Source: CAZUTK01 sp964623265
GTDB taxonomy: Bacteria; Electryoneota; B3-LCP
Length of the DNA: 34,419 bases
Direction: 5' to 3'
NCBI GenBank assembly: GCA_964623265.1
Contig: CAZUTK010000027.1
Location: 1-34,419, forward strand
The notes below the pieces were generated by a model. It did not search any database and had not been told where the DNA came from. It saw nothing but the letters and a program-made list of their open reading frames with translations. Below are positions 31,945-34,419 of the stretch, piece after piece. Numbering within the stretch: the stretch's first letter is position 1; each line of letters opens with the position of its first letter. The position numbers were made by a program, and so were the translations under genes.

Positions 31945-33114
31945 TTAATCGGTATGAGCATTGGAATCCGCAATCGCGGCTGTCAGGGTCGAATCCAGGC
32001 TCACGATGCGCACGGCAGACGAATCCTTCAGCGCGTTCTGGCCGACGACGACCACGAGGTCGCCCGGATTCAGTCCGCTTTTCGCTTCGAAGCGGCTGCC
32101 GTTGGTAAAGCCGATATCCACGCGTTTTTTCAGGGCGAGAGTATCGTTTACTACGAAGACCCAGGGCTGATCGTTTTCGAAGATCAGCGCGTTCTTGGGC
32201 GCCAGGACGGCGTTTTCGTGGGTGTCGGTGATGATTTCCGTGCGGACGAACATCCCGGGGCGCAGCTCTCGGTTCTCATCCCGGATCCCTAACGTGACTT
32301 TGCAGGTTCCCGTCGCCGGATCCACCACCGGACTGATTCTCTTGATCCAACCCGCATAGCGGTTCTTTTTTGTGGCTTCCGTGGTGATGAAGGCTCGCTG
32401 CCCTTCCCGCAATTGCCGCAGTTCGCGTTCCGGAACCCAGACGCGGCAGATCATCTCCTTCGGATCCGTGATGGTAAACAGCTTGCTGGAAAGCGTGACT
32501 AAATTGCCCGGTTGGACGAGCCGCTGGGTCACGATGCCGGTGATCGGAGATCGAATGATGGTGCGTTCGCGGGTCAGACGGGCTTTGTCGCGGGCGATTT
32601 CCGCCTGCTGGAGATTGAAGCGGGCGTTTTCGAAGTCTTCGTCGGAGATCAGCGCCTGGGAGTGCATTTTTTCCATGCGCGAGAAGGTCGCCTTCTGTTG
32701 AAGGTAATCCACTTCCGTCTTCTTTTCGTTCAGGATGATGTCATCATCTTCTAAATGCAGCAGCGCCTGATCCTTTTGCACCCAGTCGCCCTCTTCGACA
32801 AGGATAGACTCGATGATGCCGCCTACCTGGGGATAAACATCCACCACATTTTCGGTTTCGATGGTGGAGGAGAGCAGGAGGTAGTTGGAGATTTCGCCTG
32901 CAGCCACGTCCACCACCTCCACCGGAATCCGATCCAGCATCGCCTTCGCCGCCGAATCCTGCGCGGAAGACGAATCCTGCATCGAACTGGAATCCGCGTT
33001 CTTGTGGGTTTTTCCTCGTTGGCCGGCGTTGCCTTTGCCGCTGCAGCCGGACAAATGCAATACCGATATTACGGCGAAAACAATGCTGAGGAAATACATT
33101 CGCGGGCTTGTCAT
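31945..33114 (-). CDS. RND periplasmic adaptor (membrane fusion lipoprotein)
   Basis: A 389-residue adaptor that links the inner-membrane permeases to an outer-membrane channel. A signal peptide ends in lipobox LSG-C24, so it is lipid-anchored in the periplasm. A Ser/Gln/Asp-rich linker follows. Then come the lipoyl/barrel halves (VYPQVGGIIESILVEEGDWVQKDQALLHL and IIRSPITGIVTQRLVQPGNLV) flanking a short helical hairpin (about 130-185). The beta-barrel domain has RVWVPERELRQLREGQRA, and the C-terminal membrane-proximal part has PGMFVRTEI and NPGDLVVVVGQNAL. AGGAGAG precedes the ATG. No TolC-like gene is present in the operon as seen here. Confidence 0.93.
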   Translation of the reverse strand: MTSPRMYFLSIVFAVISVLHLSGCSGKGNAGQRGKTHKNADSSSMQDSSSAQDSAAKAMLDRIPVEVVDVAAGEISNYLLLSSTIETENVVDVYPQVGGIIESILVEEGDWVQKDQALLHLEDDDIILNEKKTEVDYLQQKATFSRMEKMHSQALISDEDFENARFNLQQAEIARDKARLTRERTIIRSPITGIVTQRLVQPGNLVTLSSKLFTITDPKEMICRVWVPERELRQLREGQRAFITTEATKKNRYAGWIKRISPVVDPATGTCKVTLGIRDENRELRPGMFVRTEIITDTHENAVLAPKNALIFENDQPWVFVVNDTLALKKRVDIGFTNGSRFEAKSGLNPGDLVVVVGQNALKDSSAVRIVSLDSTLTAAIADSNAHTD

Positions 33115-33258
33115 ATGCCACTCTCTCCTAAAACGAATTCTGAGTTTGTAATGATTAGACGCCGGAAGCCGCGATTTTGTTGCAGAGCCGTTGAAAAGAA
33201 TTGTCGCACGGGGGATTTGGAGCGGAAGAGCCGCGCCGCGGGCAGAGTGTCGTCCGGA

Positions 33259-34419
33259 TCAATGCGCCGCTTTGGACGGGGGGAACAGGTCCTGCAGTTT
33301 CACGGGTTGCAGCGGTTTGCGGCCGATGGCATCAATGGCGCTCAGGGCGGCTTCGGCGGCGGACAGGGTGGTGATCAGCGGAAGCCCCAAGCGGTAGGCG
33401 GTCTCACCGACGATCTTCTCATCGTGGTATGATTCCCGCCCCAGCGGGGTTATGAGCAGCAGATGAATCTCGCCGTTTTTCATCCGGTCTACGATGTTCG
33501 GTCTGCCTTCGTTGACTTTGAAAACGAAATCGGCTTTCACCCCCTGGTTCAAGAGGAATTCCCGGGTGCCGCGCGTGGCGATGATCTGAAAGCCCATTTC
33601 GATCAACCGGCGGGCTAAAGGCAGCATGCGTTCTTTATCGCGGCGGTTGACGGAGATGAAGACTTTCCCCGAGGTGGGCAGATAGGTGGCGGCGGCGTAC
33701 AGCGCTTTGGAGTATGCTTCGCTGAACGTCTCGGCGATGCCCATCACCTCTCCTGTGGAACGCATTTCGGGACCCAAGAAGGGGTTGATTCCTTCGAAGC
33801 GGCTGAAGGGGAAGACGACTTCCTTGACGGCGTGATGTCCCGGGTAGAGGTTCTCGCGGATCTTCTGTTCGCGCAGAGATCTGCCAACGATGCAGCGGAC
33901 GGCGACGCGGGTCCAATTGATTCCGGTCGCTTTGGAGACGAACGGGATCGTGCGGCTGGCTCGGGGATTGACTTCAAGGACGTACATTTCGCCGTCTCGG
34001 AAGGCGAACTGCACATTCATCAGTCCGATGACTTCCAGGGCGTCCGCTAATTTGCGGATGATGCCGATCATTCGGTCACGTTGATCGTCGCTCAAGATAT
34101 AGGGAGGCAGGACGCAGGCGCTGTCGCCGCTGTGGATGCCCGCTTCCTCGATGTGCTGCATGATTCCGCAGATCAGGGTCTCTTTCCCGTCGGACACCGC
34201 GTCCACGTCGAACTCGAAGGCATCTTCGATGAAGCGGTCAATCAGCACCGGGAATTCCGGGGTGACGACGCCGGCCGATTCCCGCAGGTATTTCTCCAAT
34301 CCTTCCTGGTTGTAAACGATCTCCATGGCGCGGCCGCCGAGCACGAAGCTGGGGCGCACGAGGCTGGGGTAGCCGATTTCGGCGGTGAAGCCGAAGTCCT
34401 GCCAGTCAAAGTCAATCCC
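33259..34419 (-). CDS. carB: Carbamoyl-phosphate synthase large subunit, C-terminal part (5' end beyond window)
   Basis: The reading frame is open to base 34419, giving the last ~386 residues of a protein of about 1,070. The second ATP-grasp half begins mid-domain (EIGYPSLVRPSFVLGGRAMEI, DRFIEDAFEFDVDAVSDG, then MNVQFAFRDGEMYVLEVNPRASRT). The C-terminal MGS-like allosteric domain follows (GKVFISVNRRDKERML, FQIIATRGTREFL, and LLLITPLGRESYHDEKIV). It makes carbamoyl phosphate for pyrimidine and arginine synthesis together with CarA. The 145 bp to the adaptor gene hold nothing further that I recognise. Confidence 0.96.
   Translation of the reverse strand, partial: GIDFDWQDFGFTAEIGYPSLVRPSFVLGGRAMEIVYNQEGLEKYLRESAGVVTPEFPVLIDRFIEDAFEFDVDAVSDGKETLICGIMQHIEEAGIHSGDSACVLPPYILSDDQRDRMIGIIRKLADALEVIGLMNVQFAFRDGEMYVLEVNPRASRTIPFVSKATGINWTRVAVRCIVGRSLREQKIRENLYPGHHAVKEVVFPFSRFEGINPFLGPEMRSTGEVMGIAETFSEAYSKALYAAATYLPTSGKVFISVNRRDKERMLPLARRLIEMGFQIIATRGTREFLLNQGVKADFVFKVNEGRPNIVDRMKNGEIHLLLITPLGRESYHDEKIVGETAYRLGLPLITTLSAAEAALSAIDAIGRKPLQPVKLQDLFPPSKAAH

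Noticed and set aside
30795..32108. 437-codon open frame on the plus strand
   Set aside because: It lies antisense to permease 1 and the adaptor, whose families are clear, and its product is low-complexity Asp/Phe/Arg-rich, typical of antisense frames in GC-rich genes.

Overview
The window is a dense, moderately GC-rich stretch of bacterial chromosome. It carries about 22 protein genes, three intact tRNA genes and a few short intergenic regions. Three features point to an uncultured diderm lineage of the FCB superphylum (the Calditrichaeota / KSB1 / Zixibacteria / Marinimicrobia neighbourhood; the exact phylum cannot be fixed by eye). There is an LptD-type outer-membrane protein. Two secreted peptidases end in FlgD-like / type IX 'YPNPFNP' C-terminal sorting domains. 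There are lipobox lipoproteins and a tripartite RND pump. A run of ten Ns inside sucC shows this is a draft scaffold. Many genes have a recognisable -35 TTGnnn / 17-18 bp / -10 TAnnTT promoter, so the housekeeping sigma factor seems to use a canonical sigma70-like consensus rather than the Bacteroidota one.

Layout. 1-3489 (minus): ATP-type PEP carboxykinase (cut by the left edge) overlapping an aspartate-aminotransferase-like gene, then phosphate acetyltransferase. 3715-6733 (minus, read right to left): tadA, a tRNA-Ser(CGA) gene flanked by two enlarged tRNA-Ser(CGA)-like copies, tRNA-Ser(GGA), rnhA, spmA, spmB. 6884-10847 (plus): a secreted M23 peptidase with sorting domain, thioredoxin reductase, and a modular lipoprotein. 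10929-16829 (minus): a lone succinyl-CoA-synthetase-beta-like gene, an OPT-family transporter and lptD. 16982-18964 (plus): an MtaA/UroD-family protein overlapping a 2-hydroxyacyl-CoA dehydratase activator-type ATPase, then tRNA-Gln(CTG). 19190-21985 (minus): a secreted subtilase. 22363-25226 (plus): the three-gene proton-translocating transhydrogenase pntAA-pntAB-pntB. 25300-33114 (minus): adaptor plus two different RND permeases. 33259-34419 (minus): the C-terminal part of carB, cut by the right edge.

How the genes fit together. The aminotransferase and PEPCK can link aspartate through oxaloacetate to PEP. Pta serves acetyl-CoA/acetyl-phosphate exchange, SucC-like acyl-CoA chemistry sits nearby, and PntAB balances NADH and NADPH, which also feeds TrxB. 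LptD, the RND pump, OPT transporter, lipoproteins and secreted peptidases form the envelope set.

The most unusual element is at 5781-6241. An intact tRNA-Ser(CGA) lies between two tRNA-like copies that each carry two GC-rich hairpin inserts of 22 nt at identical positions, one in the T loop and one in the D stem. The spacers on both sides of the intact gene are identical 59-bp sequences. Other points worth a look are a divergent gene pair whose promoters imply leaderless mRNAs, an activator ATPase with no dehydratase beside it, and an RND permease with an extra membrane insertion.
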